From Rhodococcus sp. OK519 (GTDB taxonomy: Bacteria > Actinomycetota > Actinomycetes > Mycobacteriales > Mycobacteriaceae), in the NCBI RefSeq assembly GCF_003051005.1, contig NZ_QAOW01000004.1, positions 1 to 64,000 on the forward strand: 64,000 nt of DNA. The letters run 5' to 3'. Of the stretch, positions 57,571 to 64,000 are shown piece by piece (the first letter of the stretch is position 1; each line of letters begins with the position of its first letter). The position numbers and the translations under genes were made by a program. Below the pieces are notes generated by a model. That model was not told the DNA's origin and ran no database searches. It saw nothing but the letters and a program-made list of their open reading frames with translations.

Positions 57571-58536
57571 TCAGGGCTGTGTCGTCGAGAACAGTCGGCT
57601 CAGCTCCACCAGCCACGGCACCGCGACGGCGATGGTCGGCACCACGAGGATGGCCGCCGCGCCGGCGTACGCGGCCGCCGCGATCCGGACGTCGGCGCCC
57701 GCACCGGTGAGGCGCTGCACGCGAACGAGAGTGCTCGGTCCGCCTACGGCCATCGCACCACGAGGTGCCGTGGAGCCGGCGCACGCGACCAGAGCACGCG
57801 CGAGCGGCGCCGGGCCGGTCACCTTGACCGCGGAGTCGTCGGCGAGGAGCTCGACCAACAACTGCACCGAGCCGAGGGCTGACTTCGATCGCGCCACCCG
57901 AGGGAACGCGTGGTGGACGGCGGTGAAGGCCTCGAGGACCAGGTCGTGGCGGGCACGCAGGTGCGAACGCTCGTGAGTGAGGATCGCGGTGACCTCGGCG
58001 TCGTTCAGCGAATTCAGCGTCCCTTCGCTCAGGACGACTCGCTGCCGCAGCCCGGGAAGGCAGTACGCGATCGGTTCGGCCGTCTCGAGGACTCGGACGT
58101 CCGAGAATCGCCCCAGCGCGGCGGAGACATCGATGTCGCCGCGGTCGAGGAGATCGACGAGCATGCGATGGCGGGCGCGCCGGCGGCGGGTGTGCACGCC
58201 GACGCGCACGATCGAGAAGATGAGCTTGGCGCCGATCAGCAGGGTGATGCCGAACACGGCGACATACAGCAGCCACAGTGGGAGCCCCAGCGCGTCGATC
58301 TCGGCCGTCGGCTCGGTGGTGGGTCGTCCGTCGGGGCCGGGCACCAGCAGCTGGCTCGCGATCGCGAGACCGGAACTGAACGCGGACAGGACCGCCGCCA
58401 ACGCGATGGCCTGCCACAGCACCAACGCCGCTCGCGGAGCGCGGAAGGGCCACTGTGCTCGACTGAGCAGTGCCGGGACTGGCCCCGACAGCGCAAGCGC
58501 GAGTAGCCCGAAAGCCAGCGCCGTAGTGGCGTTCAT
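57571..58536 (-). CDS. BlaR1/MecR1-like M56 metalloprotease (Rv1845c-type)
   Basis: 321 residues. Four membrane segments: TTALAFGLLALALSGPVPALL, AALVLWQAIALAAVLSAFSSGLA, LWLLYVAVFGITLLIGAKLIF and a C-terminal AAAAYAGAAAILVVPTIAVAV. The zinc protease motif is ILTHERSHLRARHDLVLEAF (HERSH variant of HExxH, ~188-192) with ELLADDSAV further down as third ligand. It lacks the extracellular beta-lactam sensor domain of BlaR1, so the signal is likely not a beta-lactam bound directly. It follows blaI by 27 bases on the same strand and probably cleaves that repressor. Confidence 0.88.
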   Translation of the reverse strand: MNATTALAFGLLALALSGPVPALLSRAQWPFRAPRAALVLWQAIALAAVLSAFSSGLAIASQLLVPGPDGRPTTEPTAEIDALGLPLWLLYVAVFGITLLIGAKLIFSIVRVGVHTRRRRARHRMLVDLLDRGDIDVSAALGRFSDVRVLETAEPIAYCLPGLRQRVVLSEGTLNSLNDAEVTAILTHERSHLRARHDLVLEAFTAVHHAFPRVARSKSALGSVQLLVELLADDSAVKVTGPAPLARALVACAGSTAPRGAMAVGGPSTLVRVQRLTGAGADVRIAAAAYAGAAAILVVPTIAVAVPWLVELSRLFSTTQP

Positions 58537-58563
58537 CGATTACCGGTCATGACGGCGGGAGCC

Positions 58564-58986
58564 TCAGCTCGCGCGTCCGGTGCCGGGACGCAGACCTGCC
58601 GGGCCGGCCTTGGCGGCTTCCGCGACCTCGAGGGCGGCGAGCGCCTCACGGAGGGCGGCAGCCTCGTCGGCACCGACCTGGCCGACGAAATGCACGAGCG
58701 CAGCGGCACGCTCACTGGATGCGTCGGCCTGCTGCAGCGCGTCGACCATGAGGCTCGCGACCAACTCGTCGCGACCGTGCATCGGAAGGTACCGGTGCGC
58801 GCGGTCGTCGCGCTGCTGGATCACGAGGTGCTTCTTCGCAAGTCGCTGGAGCACGGTCATCACAGTCGTGTACGCCAGTTCCCGGCGTGCGGCGAGTGCT
58901 TCGTGCACCTGCCGCACGGTCTGGGGTTCCGTCGCCGACCACAGGTGGTCCATCACCGCACGTTCGAGCTCGCCGAGTCCAGCCAT
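58564..58986 (-). CDS. blaI: BlaI/MecI-family transcriptional repressor (Rv1846c-type)
   Basis: 140 residues. Winged helix at ~1-75: LGELERAVMDHLWSATEPQTVRQVHEALAARRELAYTTVMTVLQRLAKKHLVIQQRDDRAHRYLP, the full BlaI/MecI signature. A dimer domain (LVASLMVDALQQAD, then LVHFVGQVGADEAAALREAL) and an Ala/Gly tail follow. An exact BlaI-type operator lies at 59019-59039, so it represses its own operon and perhaps the divergent esterase. ATG 58986 is only six bases from TAGAAT (58993-58998 complement), a likely leaderless start. Confidence 0.92.
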   Translation of the reverse strand: MAGLGELERAVMDHLWSATEPQTVRQVHEALAARRELAYTTVMTVLQRLAKKHLVIQQRDDRAHRYLPMHGRDELVASLMVDALQQADASSERAAALVHFVGQVGADEAAALREALAALEVAEAAKAGPAGLRPGTGRAS

Positions 58987-58992
58987 GCTCCG

Positions 58993-58998
58993 ATTCTA
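58993..58998 (-). promoter_or_regulatory. -10 element of the blaI promoter
   Basis: TAGAAT on the minus strand lies six bases before ATG 58986. Its -35 region falls next to the palindromic operator at 59019-59039, so bound repressor would block it. Confidence 0.55.
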
Positions 58999-59018
58999 CG
59001 GACCACCCTCCCCGAATG

Positions 59019-59039
59019 CTTACTACTGCCAGTAGTAAG
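59019..59039. promoter_or_regulatory. BlaI operator
   Basis: CTTACTACTG at 59019-59028 and CAGTAGTAAG at 59030-59039 are exact complements around one C. This matches the TACTAC...GTAGTA operator of BlaI/MecI proteins. It is 20 bases upstream of the blaI -10 and 80 bases before the esterase ATG, so it may control both directions. Confidence 0.88.
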
Positions 59040-59119
59040 TTCGGCGCGTCGGTGTGGTATCGGTCTCAACGCCGCGTCGGGCGGTATACCGGTGGGGGAG
59101 ACGTCAGCGCGGAGGTCCG

Positions 59120-60427
59120 ATGTTCGGGTGGCTCGATCGGTTGTCGCTGGTGTCGGGCCCATTGCCCGTCGTCGTCGCGGTCTGCGGAATCGTCGGCGCG
59201 GGCTGGCTCGTCGCCGGCCGACGACGGTGGTTCGTGCGGCGCGCCCTACCCGCGTCCATCGTCGGCGCGGTCGCCGTGACGCTGCTGCTCCGGCTGTTCG
59301 TGGAGAAGGTGTGGAAGCCGTTCCCCGACCCGATAGAGACGTCCGTGTACGTGTGGATCGGTATCGGGCTCTGGGCGATTGCACTGGCGGTCCCGCGCGC
59401 GTTCACCACCGTCCGGTGGAAGATTCCGGTCACCGTGGTGGCGGCGCTGGCCGTCGTGCTCACCGCCGCGGTGCAGATCAACCGGGTGTTCTACGCCTAT
59501 CCCACAGTCGGTATCGCGCTCGGTCTGCCGGATCCCGACCGGATCGATTTCGAACAGGTGCCTCCCTCGACCGAGCCCGTCGTCGCCGGACGCCCCCTCG
59601 AGGACGTGTGGGCCCCGCAGGCCCCCGGCGACCTCCCGTCGAGCGGACGGCACACGACGACGGCGATCCCGGGCGCCACGTCCGGGTTCTCCGCGCGCGA
59701 CGCCGTCATCTACCTGCCGCCCGCCTATTTCGCGAACCCGCGGCCGCTGCTGCCGGTCCTGGTGATGCTCGCCGGGCAGCCCGGCTCGCCCGAGGACTGG
59801 CTCAACGGCGGCAAGCTCGCGATGACGATGGACGCGTTCGCGCGTGAGCACCACGGTCTCGGACCGGTGGTCGTGGTGCCCGACGGCACCGGATCGCAAC
59901 TGGCCAACCCGCTGTGCCTGGACTCGCAACTCGGGAAGGTCGCCACCTATCTGGCCGTCGATGTGCCCGCCTGGATCAAGACGCACCTGCAGATCGACCC
60001 GGATCCGCGGTCCTGGGCGGTCGGCGGATTGTCCTACGGCGGAACGTGTTCGCTGCAGTTGGCCACCAACTATCCGCAGGTGTATCCGACGTTCCTCGAC
60101 CTGTCCGGCCAGGAGGAGCCCACGCTCGGGGACCGGGGTCGGACCATCGACCAGGCGTTCGGTGGCGACGAGGCCGCGTTCGTGGCCGTCAACCCGCTGG
60201 ATCTGATGAAGTCGCGCCGCTACCCGGACTCGGCGGGGATCATCGTCGTGGGCACGCGCGACGACGCCTACCGCGGCGGCGCGCAGAAGGTCTACGCGGT
60301 CGCGAAGGACGCCGGCATGGATGTGCAGTACGTGGAGGTTCCCGGTAGCCACAGCTTCTCGGTGTGGTCCGCGGGCCTGCGCGACGAAATGGATTGGCTG
60401 GCGAAGAGAATGGGACTGATCTCGTGA
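59120..60427 (+). CDS. membrane-anchored alpha/beta-hydrolase (esterase D/PHB-depolymerase-like)
   Basis: 435 residues. Three or four N-terminal membrane helices (~10-130) carry an external hydrolase domain. The nucleophile elbow is GGLSYGG (Ser about 305), with Asp in the GTRDDAYRG region (~380) and His in PGSHSFSVW (~410) as likely triad. The domain resembles esterase D and the mycolyltransferase fold; a wall-lipid substrate is plausible. ATG 59120 has GGAGG five bases upstream. Its stop overlaps the next gene by four bases (GTGA), so it is made together with the MprF-like protein. Confidence 0.82.
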   Translation: MFGWLDRLSLVSGPLPVVVAVCGIVGAGWLVAGRRRWFVRRALPASIVGAVAVTLLLRLFVEKVWKPFPDPIETSVYVWIGIGLWAIALAVPRAFTTVRWKIPVTVVAALAVVLTAAVQINRVFYAYPTVGIALGLPDPDRIDFEQVPPSTEPVVAGRPLEDVWAPQAPGDLPSSGRHTTTAIPGATSGFSARDAVIYLPPAYFANPRPLLPVLVMLAGQPGSPEDWLNGGKLAMTMDAFAREHHGLGPVVVVPDGTGSQLANPLCLDSQLGKVATYLAVDVPAWIKTHLQIDPDPRSWAVGGLSYGGTCSLQLATNYPQVYPTFLDLSGQEEPTLGDRGRTIDQAFGGDEAAFVAVNPLDLMKSRRYPDSAGIIVVGTRDDAYRGGAQKVYAVAKDAGMDVQYVEVPGSHSFSVWSAGLRDEMDWLAKRMGLIS

Positions 60428-62973
60428 CAACGCTCCGTCGGTACGCGCGCCGGGTCTCCGAGTTGCTCCGCTACGGCGCGTCCGGCGCGCCGGTCAGCAT
60501 CACGCTGCTCGCGGTGCTGTGGGTGCTGGGGTTCGCGACCGACTCGATCGTCCACGGTCCCGGCCAGTTCGTCGATCGCCACCTCGCCGTCGGGATCGGT
60601 GCCGTCGAGCACTGGCGGCTGTGGACCAGCCTCAGTGCGGGTCTGTGGGCGCCCGGTCTGGCCGGCTATCTCGGCGCCACCGTGCTCGTGTTCCTGGTCG
60701 CCGCGCCACTCGAACGTCGGATCGGGTCGGGACGTTTCGCGCTCGCCGCGCTCGTGACGCAGGTCGCGGGCGCGCTGGTGGGGCTGGCGGTGGCCGCGGC
60801 CGCGAAACTGCTCGACGCCGACTGGGGATTCCGCCTGCACATCGGCACCGCGGTGGGCCCGACGACGTGGATCGCCGGTGTCGCGATGGCCGCGAGCGCG
60901 TCGATGGACACGCTGTGGCGCAGACGGATCCGGGTGGGGCTGCTCGCCCTCACCATCACCCTGGTGCTGTTCGCCGGCCAGTTGCAGGACGTGATCCGAC
61001 TCGGTGCCGTGGTCGTGGGACTGTGCGTGGGCCCGTGGATCGTCGGACGATCCGCGCGCGGACACCGGATCTCCGGAACCCGCCGCGAGGGTCGGGTGCT
61101 GGTCGCGATCGTCGTCGCCGCCACCTCGGTCGGCACGATGCTGGCCGCGCTGTCGCCACACGCCGTCGGCCCGCTCGCGGTGCTGCGGGACCTGTTCCGG
61201 GGTGTGCCGTGGACGGTGGACGAGGTGCGCGAGATCTGCGCCGAGGCCCCGACCGGTCCCGACTGCCGGCGCGGCGAACTCGACCTGAGACTGTCCGGGT
61301 TCGGTCCGACGCTGCTCAGCCTCATGCCGTCGGTGTTCCTGCTGGTGCTGTGTGACGGGTTGCGCCGCGGCCGCCGGTTCGCGTGGGCGGCATCGCTCGT
61401 CGCGCAGGTGCTGCTGCTGGCGTTGTCGCTGCTGAATTTCGCGGTCCGCTACATCGACATCGCCGACGAGGAGTCCCTCTTCTACGGCCTCGACGCCCCC
61501 AACGTGTACCGGACGCTCACACCGTTCCTCACGCCGCTCGTGCTCGTGATCCTGCTGCTCGCGACGCGGAAACTGTTCGACGTCGCGGCACCCCCGCGGA
61601 CGTACACCCGTCTCGCCGGCAAGGTCGCCGTGCTGACCGCGGGGCTCGGCGTGCTGTACGTGCTCGGGGGGCTGTGGGCGCGCAACGGCTTCGACCGCCG
61701 GCCCACCGTCGGCATGCTCGTCGCGGACTTCCCGGAGCGCCTGGTGCCACCGGTGTACCTGCAGATGCTCGATCCGCGTCTGCTCCCGGACGACTGGGCG
61801 TCGACGCTGCTCTACGAGTGGACCGGCGTCGCGTTCTGGGTCGTGGTGTGCGTGCTGGTGGCGGCCACGTTCCTGCGGCCCGCGCACGGCGCCGACACCG
61901 GTGCCGCCGAGCGGGCCCGGGAGACCCTCGTCCACGGTTCGGGCAGCGCGCTGGCGTGGATGACGACGTGGCGCGGCAACTCCTACTGGTTCGGCGCGGG
62001 CGGCGACAGCTACGTCGCCTACCGAGTGATCGGCGGTGTCGCGCTGACGACGGGCGGGCCGGTGGGCCGGCCGGACCGGGTGGGCGACGACGTCCGCGGG
62101 TTCGCGGAGTTCGCGGCGTCCAACGGGTGGGTGCCGTGCTTCTACTCGGTGACCGGGGACGTGCGGGACGCGGCCGAGTCGCTGGGCTGGGTGGGGGTGC
62201 AGGTCGCCGAGGAGACGGTGCTCGACCTCGGCTCGATCGCGTTCACCGGCAAGAAGTTCCAGGACGTGCGCACCGCGCTGAACAAGGCCGCGAAGTCGGG
62301 GATCACCGCCGAGTGGGTCAGCTTCCCGACGGCGCCGCTCGCGATCACCGACCAGATCACCGCGATCTCCGAGGAGTGGGTGGCCGACAAGGGGATGCCC
62401 GAGATGGGGTTCACGCTCGGCGGCCTGCAGGAGATGGACGATCCCGAGGTGCGCTGCCTCATCGCGGTCGACGAGGAGCGCACCGTGCACGGGGTGACGT
62501 CGTGGCTGCCGGTGTACCGGGACGGCCGGGTGGTCGGGTGGACGCTCGACTTCATGCGCCGCCGGGCAGACGGCCCCCAACAGGGCTTCCGGCCCGCGAT
62601 GGAGTTCCTCATCGCGTCGGCCGCGCTGCTGCTCGAGCAGGAGGGCGCCGAGTTCGTGAGCCTGTCCGGGGCGCCGCTGGCGACCGTGCAGGACGGCGAG
62701 CAGACCGGAATGTCGGGGGATGTGCGTCCGGGGCTGTCGGAGGCGATGGATTCGCTGCTCGACGTGCTGGGGCAGACGCTCGAACCCGTGTACGGCTTCC
62801 GGTCGTTGTTGGCGTTCAAGTCGAAGTTCCAGCCCCGCTACGAGCCGATGCACATGTGCTTCGCCGATCCGGTCGCGCTCCCCAGTATCGGCAATGCGAT
62901 CGGACGCGCGTACCTGCCCGACGTCTCGCTGGGACAGGGTGTCCGGCTGGTGCGGACGCTGATCCGCAGATGA
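60424..62973 (+). CDS. DUF2156 (MprF/LysX-type aminoacyl-lipid synthase) with rhomboid-like membrane domain
   Basis: 849 residues. The N-terminal part (~35-215) reads like a rhomboid: HWRLWTSLSAGLWAPGLAGYL, APLERRIGSGRFALAALVTQVAGALVGL, then GTAVGPTTWIAGVAMAASA where the catalytic GxSG Ser should be; it is absent, so this is a pseudorhomboid. More helices run to ~500. The C-terminal ~330 residues are the DUF2156 GNAT-like domain of MprF: YWFGAGGDSYVAYRVIGGVALTTGGPVG, FTGKKFQDVRTALNKAAKSGI, LGGLQEMDDPEVRCLIAVDE and PVYGFRSLLAFKSKFQPRYEPM. It lacks the LysRS domain of LysX, so it must use charged tRNA. Substrate amino acid unknown. Confidence 0.85.
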   Translation: MTTLRRYARRVSELLRYGASGAPVSITLLAVLWVLGFATDSIVHGPGQFVDRHLAVGIGAVEHWRLWTSLSAGLWAPGLAGYLGATVLVFLVAAPLERRIGSGRFALAALVTQVAGALVGLAVAAAAKLLDADWGFRLHIGTAVGPTTWIAGVAMAASASMDTLWRRRIRVGLLALTITLVLFAGQLQDVIRLGAVVVGLCVGPWIVGRSARGHRISGTRREGRVLVAIVVAATSVGTMLAALSPHAVGPLAVLRDLFRGVPWTVDEVREICAEAPTGPDCRRGELDLRLSGFGPTLLSLMPSVFLLVLCDGLRRGRRFAWAASLVAQVLLLALSLLNFAVRYIDIADEESLFYGLDAPNVYRTLTPFLTPLVLVILLLATRKLFDVAAPPRTYTRLAGKVAVLTAGLGVLYVLGGLWARNGFDRRPTVGMLVADFPERLVPPVYLQMLDPRLLPDDWASTLLYEWTGVAFWVVVCVLVAATFLRPAHGADTGAAERARETLVHGSGSALAWMTTWRGNSYWFGAGGDSYVAYRVIGGVALTTGGPVGRPDRVGDDVRGFAEFAASNGWVPCFYSVTGDVRDAAESLGWVGVQVAEETVLDLGSIAFTGKKFQDVRTALNKAAKSGITAEWVSFPTAPLAITDQITAISEEWVADKGMPEMGFTLGGLQEMDDPEVRCLIAVDEERTVHGVTSWLPVYRDGRVVGWTLDFMRRRADGPQQGFRPAMEFLIASAALLLEQEGAEFVSLSGAPLATVQDGEQTGMSGDVRPGLSEAMDSLLDVLGQTLEPVYGFRSLLAFKSKFQPRYEPMHMCFADPVALPSIGNAIGRAYLPDVSLGQGVRLVRTLIRR

Positions 62974-62990
62974 GAACCATCGTGCCCGGT

Positions 62991-63039
62991 GGTTGACGTG
63001 GTTGACCGACGGATGGCAGGGTTGGTTGACAAGGTTGAC
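62991..63039 (+). promoter_or_regulatory. GGTTGAC repeat operator of the toxin-antitoxin pair
   Basis: GGTTGAC occurs four times as two pairs: 62991-62997 with 63000-63006, and 63024-63030 with 63033-63039. Each pair has a 9-base period and the pairs are 33 bases apart. The array lies just before the antitoxin start. Repeated sites read by an Xre-type antitoxin are expected here. TTGACA at 63026-63031 could also be a -35, but no -10 is found 17 bases on. Confidence 0.6.
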
Positions 63040-63057
63040 GGGCTGGAGGAGTTGGCG

Positions 63058-63582
63058 ATGACGTCGCTGGTCGAGCAGGAACACGAACTGATCGAGCTGC
63101 TCACGCGGCGTGTGCGCAGCACGTTCGCGGCAGCCGCCGAGGCGGGTGTTCCCGCCGAGACGTTCGCCGACGTGGAGGCCATCGCCGACGCCATGTCCGC
63201 CGCACTGCCCACCAGTCACGTGTACGACCAGATGGTCGGGCCGTTCTACGACACCGCCGGGATCACCCGCTGGTGGCGGGTCAGCCGCCAGGCCGTCAGC
63301 AAGAAGGTCGCCACCAACGCGCTCATTGCGTGCCGCCTCGACGACGGCCAGTGGGTGTACCCGGTGTGGCAGTTCACCGACGGTGGCGCCGTGCATCCGG
63401 CGCTCATCGAGGTGTGGCGGATCCTGCGCGCCGCGGCCGACCCGTGGACGGGCGCGCTGTGGCTGTGCACCCCGCAGGACATGCTGGACGGCCGGACCGC
63501 CGCGGACTGGCTCACCGCCGACGGGCCGATCGACCCGGTTCGCACCGCCGCCCGCGCCGACGCACAACGGTGGGCTGCATGA
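63058..63582 (+). CDS. Xre/MbcA/ParS-type antitoxin
   Basis: 174 residues. The central region GPFYDTAGITRWWRVSRQAVSKKVATNALIACRLDDGQWVYPVWQF (~60-105) is a helix-turn-helix with substrate-like wing, and the C-terminal LWLCTPQDMLDGRTAADWL (~140-160) is the domain that plugs RES toxins, ending in DPVRTAARADAQRWAA. ATG 63058 has GGAGGAG six bases upstream; the frame is open to GTG 62989, but those codons are the operator repeats. Its stop overlaps the toxin start by ATGA. Confidence 0.85.
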   Translation: MTSLVEQEHELIELLTRRVRSTFAAAAEAGVPAETFADVEAIADAMSAALPTSHVYDQMVGPFYDTAGITRWWRVSRQAVSKKVATNALIACRLDDGQWVYPVWQFTDGGAVHPALIEVWRILRAAADPWTGALWLCTPQDMLDGRTAADWLTADGPIDPVRTAARADAQRWAA

Positions 63583-64000
63583 CCCGTGAGGTCGTCGCGC
63601 TCGCCTCACCCGAGAACCGTTCCCTGGCAGGATTTCCCACCTGGTCGCTGACCACGCGGAGGCAACTGTGGCGCGGGCACCGCACCGACAACGGCCCGTG
63701 GTGGTTCGCGTCGTCGGGGCGGGGCCGCTTCGATCTCGCCGAACCGCGGGGCACCTGCTACGTCGCGTTCGACGAGCGCACCGCGATCCGGGAGACGGTG
63801 GGGGAGGTACTGGCCACCGCCGGGGTGATCCCGCACGACTTCGCCGCCGAGCGCTCGATGTCCCGACTGCGCATCCCCGCCCGTCGCATCCTGGCCGACA
63901 CGTGCGCCGAGGAGGCCGCCGACTTCGGGCTCACCCGCGAACTGTGCACCGTCACGCCGTACGAGATTCCGCAACGGTGGGCGTCCGCGCTCGCCGGGTC
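63579..64000 (+). CDS. RES-domain toxin, 3' end cut by window
   Basis: About 140 residues visible; the gene continues past 64000. LWRGHR (Arg about 33), GPWWFASSGRGRFDL and GTCYVAF (Tyr about 64) are RES signature positions, and ETVGE supplies the acidic residue. The M. tuberculosis homologue MbcT destroys NAD+ by phosphorolysis and is neutralised by MbcA. The overlap with the upstream antitoxin is typical of these pairs. The last catalytic Ser and the C-terminus are outside the window, so intactness is not proven. Confidence 0.85.
   Translation, partial: MTREVVALASPENRSLAGFPTWSLTTRRQLWRGHRTDNGPWWFASSGRGRFDLAEPRGTCYVAFDERTAIRETVGEVLATAGVIPHDFAAERSMSRLRIPARRILADTCAEEAADFGLTRELCTVTPYEIPQRWASALAG

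Noticed and set aside
63024-63039. TTGACA at 63026 as a -35 for the antitoxin
   Set aside because: No TAnnnT lies at 16-18 bases downstream, and the hexamer is part of the GGTTGAC array.
60292-63609. 1105-codon open frame on the minus strand over the esterase, MprF-like and antitoxin genes
   Set aside because: Composition is His/Arg/Gly with no domain, and the + strand has three recognised genes with good starts.

Overview
The window is GC-rich actinobacterial chromosome. GTG and TTG starts are frequent, stop/start overlaps of 1-8 bases are common, and the gene order is that of the Corynebacteriales. From remembered synteny it matches two blocks of the Mycobacterium tuberculosis chromosome, Rv1691-Rv1713 and Rv1822-Rv1846c, brought close together and with the mycobacterial insertions missing. 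Protein sequences and the extra genes point to Rhodococcus or a close relative; genus is an inference, species is not claimed. No phage, insertion sequence or CRISPR array is visible. Nearly everything is core chromosome.

Region 1 (1-17,490, all + strand) starts in the 3' end of a 5S rRNA gene and its terminator. It continues with a long housekeeping run: an Arg/Gly/Asp-rich TPR protein, a HAD phosphatase, tlyA, nadK, recN, steA-steB (cell separation/copper), pyrG, an ADP-ribose Nudix enzyme, xerD, a chromosomal ParA, scpA-scpB, rluB, cmk and der. The themes are nucleotide supply, rRNA modification, and chromosome resolution and condensation.

Region 2 (17,490-22,700) is the seam between the two conserved blocks. 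It holds a nested inverted repeat, tRNA-Pro(GGG) with a strong terminator, a 15-bp tandem repeat, and a DJ-1/PfpI pseudogene that has lost its catalytic centre by an internal deletion. Small secreted and unknown proteins, a CoA-type Nudix enzyme and an SMP-30-like protein follow.

Region 3 (22,700-31,900) is the pgsA-like / DUF881 / small basic protein / DUF881 / gcvH / garA / ftsR / bifunctional nuclease / second MerR / gcvP block. A tandem glycine riboswitch precedes gcvP. GarA controls glutamate and TCA flux and the Gcv proteins cleave glycine.

Region 4 (31,900-47,730) holds a methyltransferase, a LuxR/MalT-type regulator, a membrane metallophosphoesterase, a VWA protein, glcB (malate synthase G), a glyoxalase-fold protein, a hemerythrin-like protein, a domain-permuted lipoate ligase-like protein, a family of unknown function, and two CNNM/CorC-type membrane proteins.

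Region 5 (47,730-64,000) holds guaB1, a pirin with a tandem operator, a NIPA-like transporter, two DEAD-box helicases (one with a long RGG-like tail), a deaminase, gnd, a BlaI repressor with a M56 protease and a clear operator, an esterase coupled to an MprF-like protein with a degenerate rhomboid-like membrane part, and an Xre/RES toxin-antitoxin pair cut by the window end.
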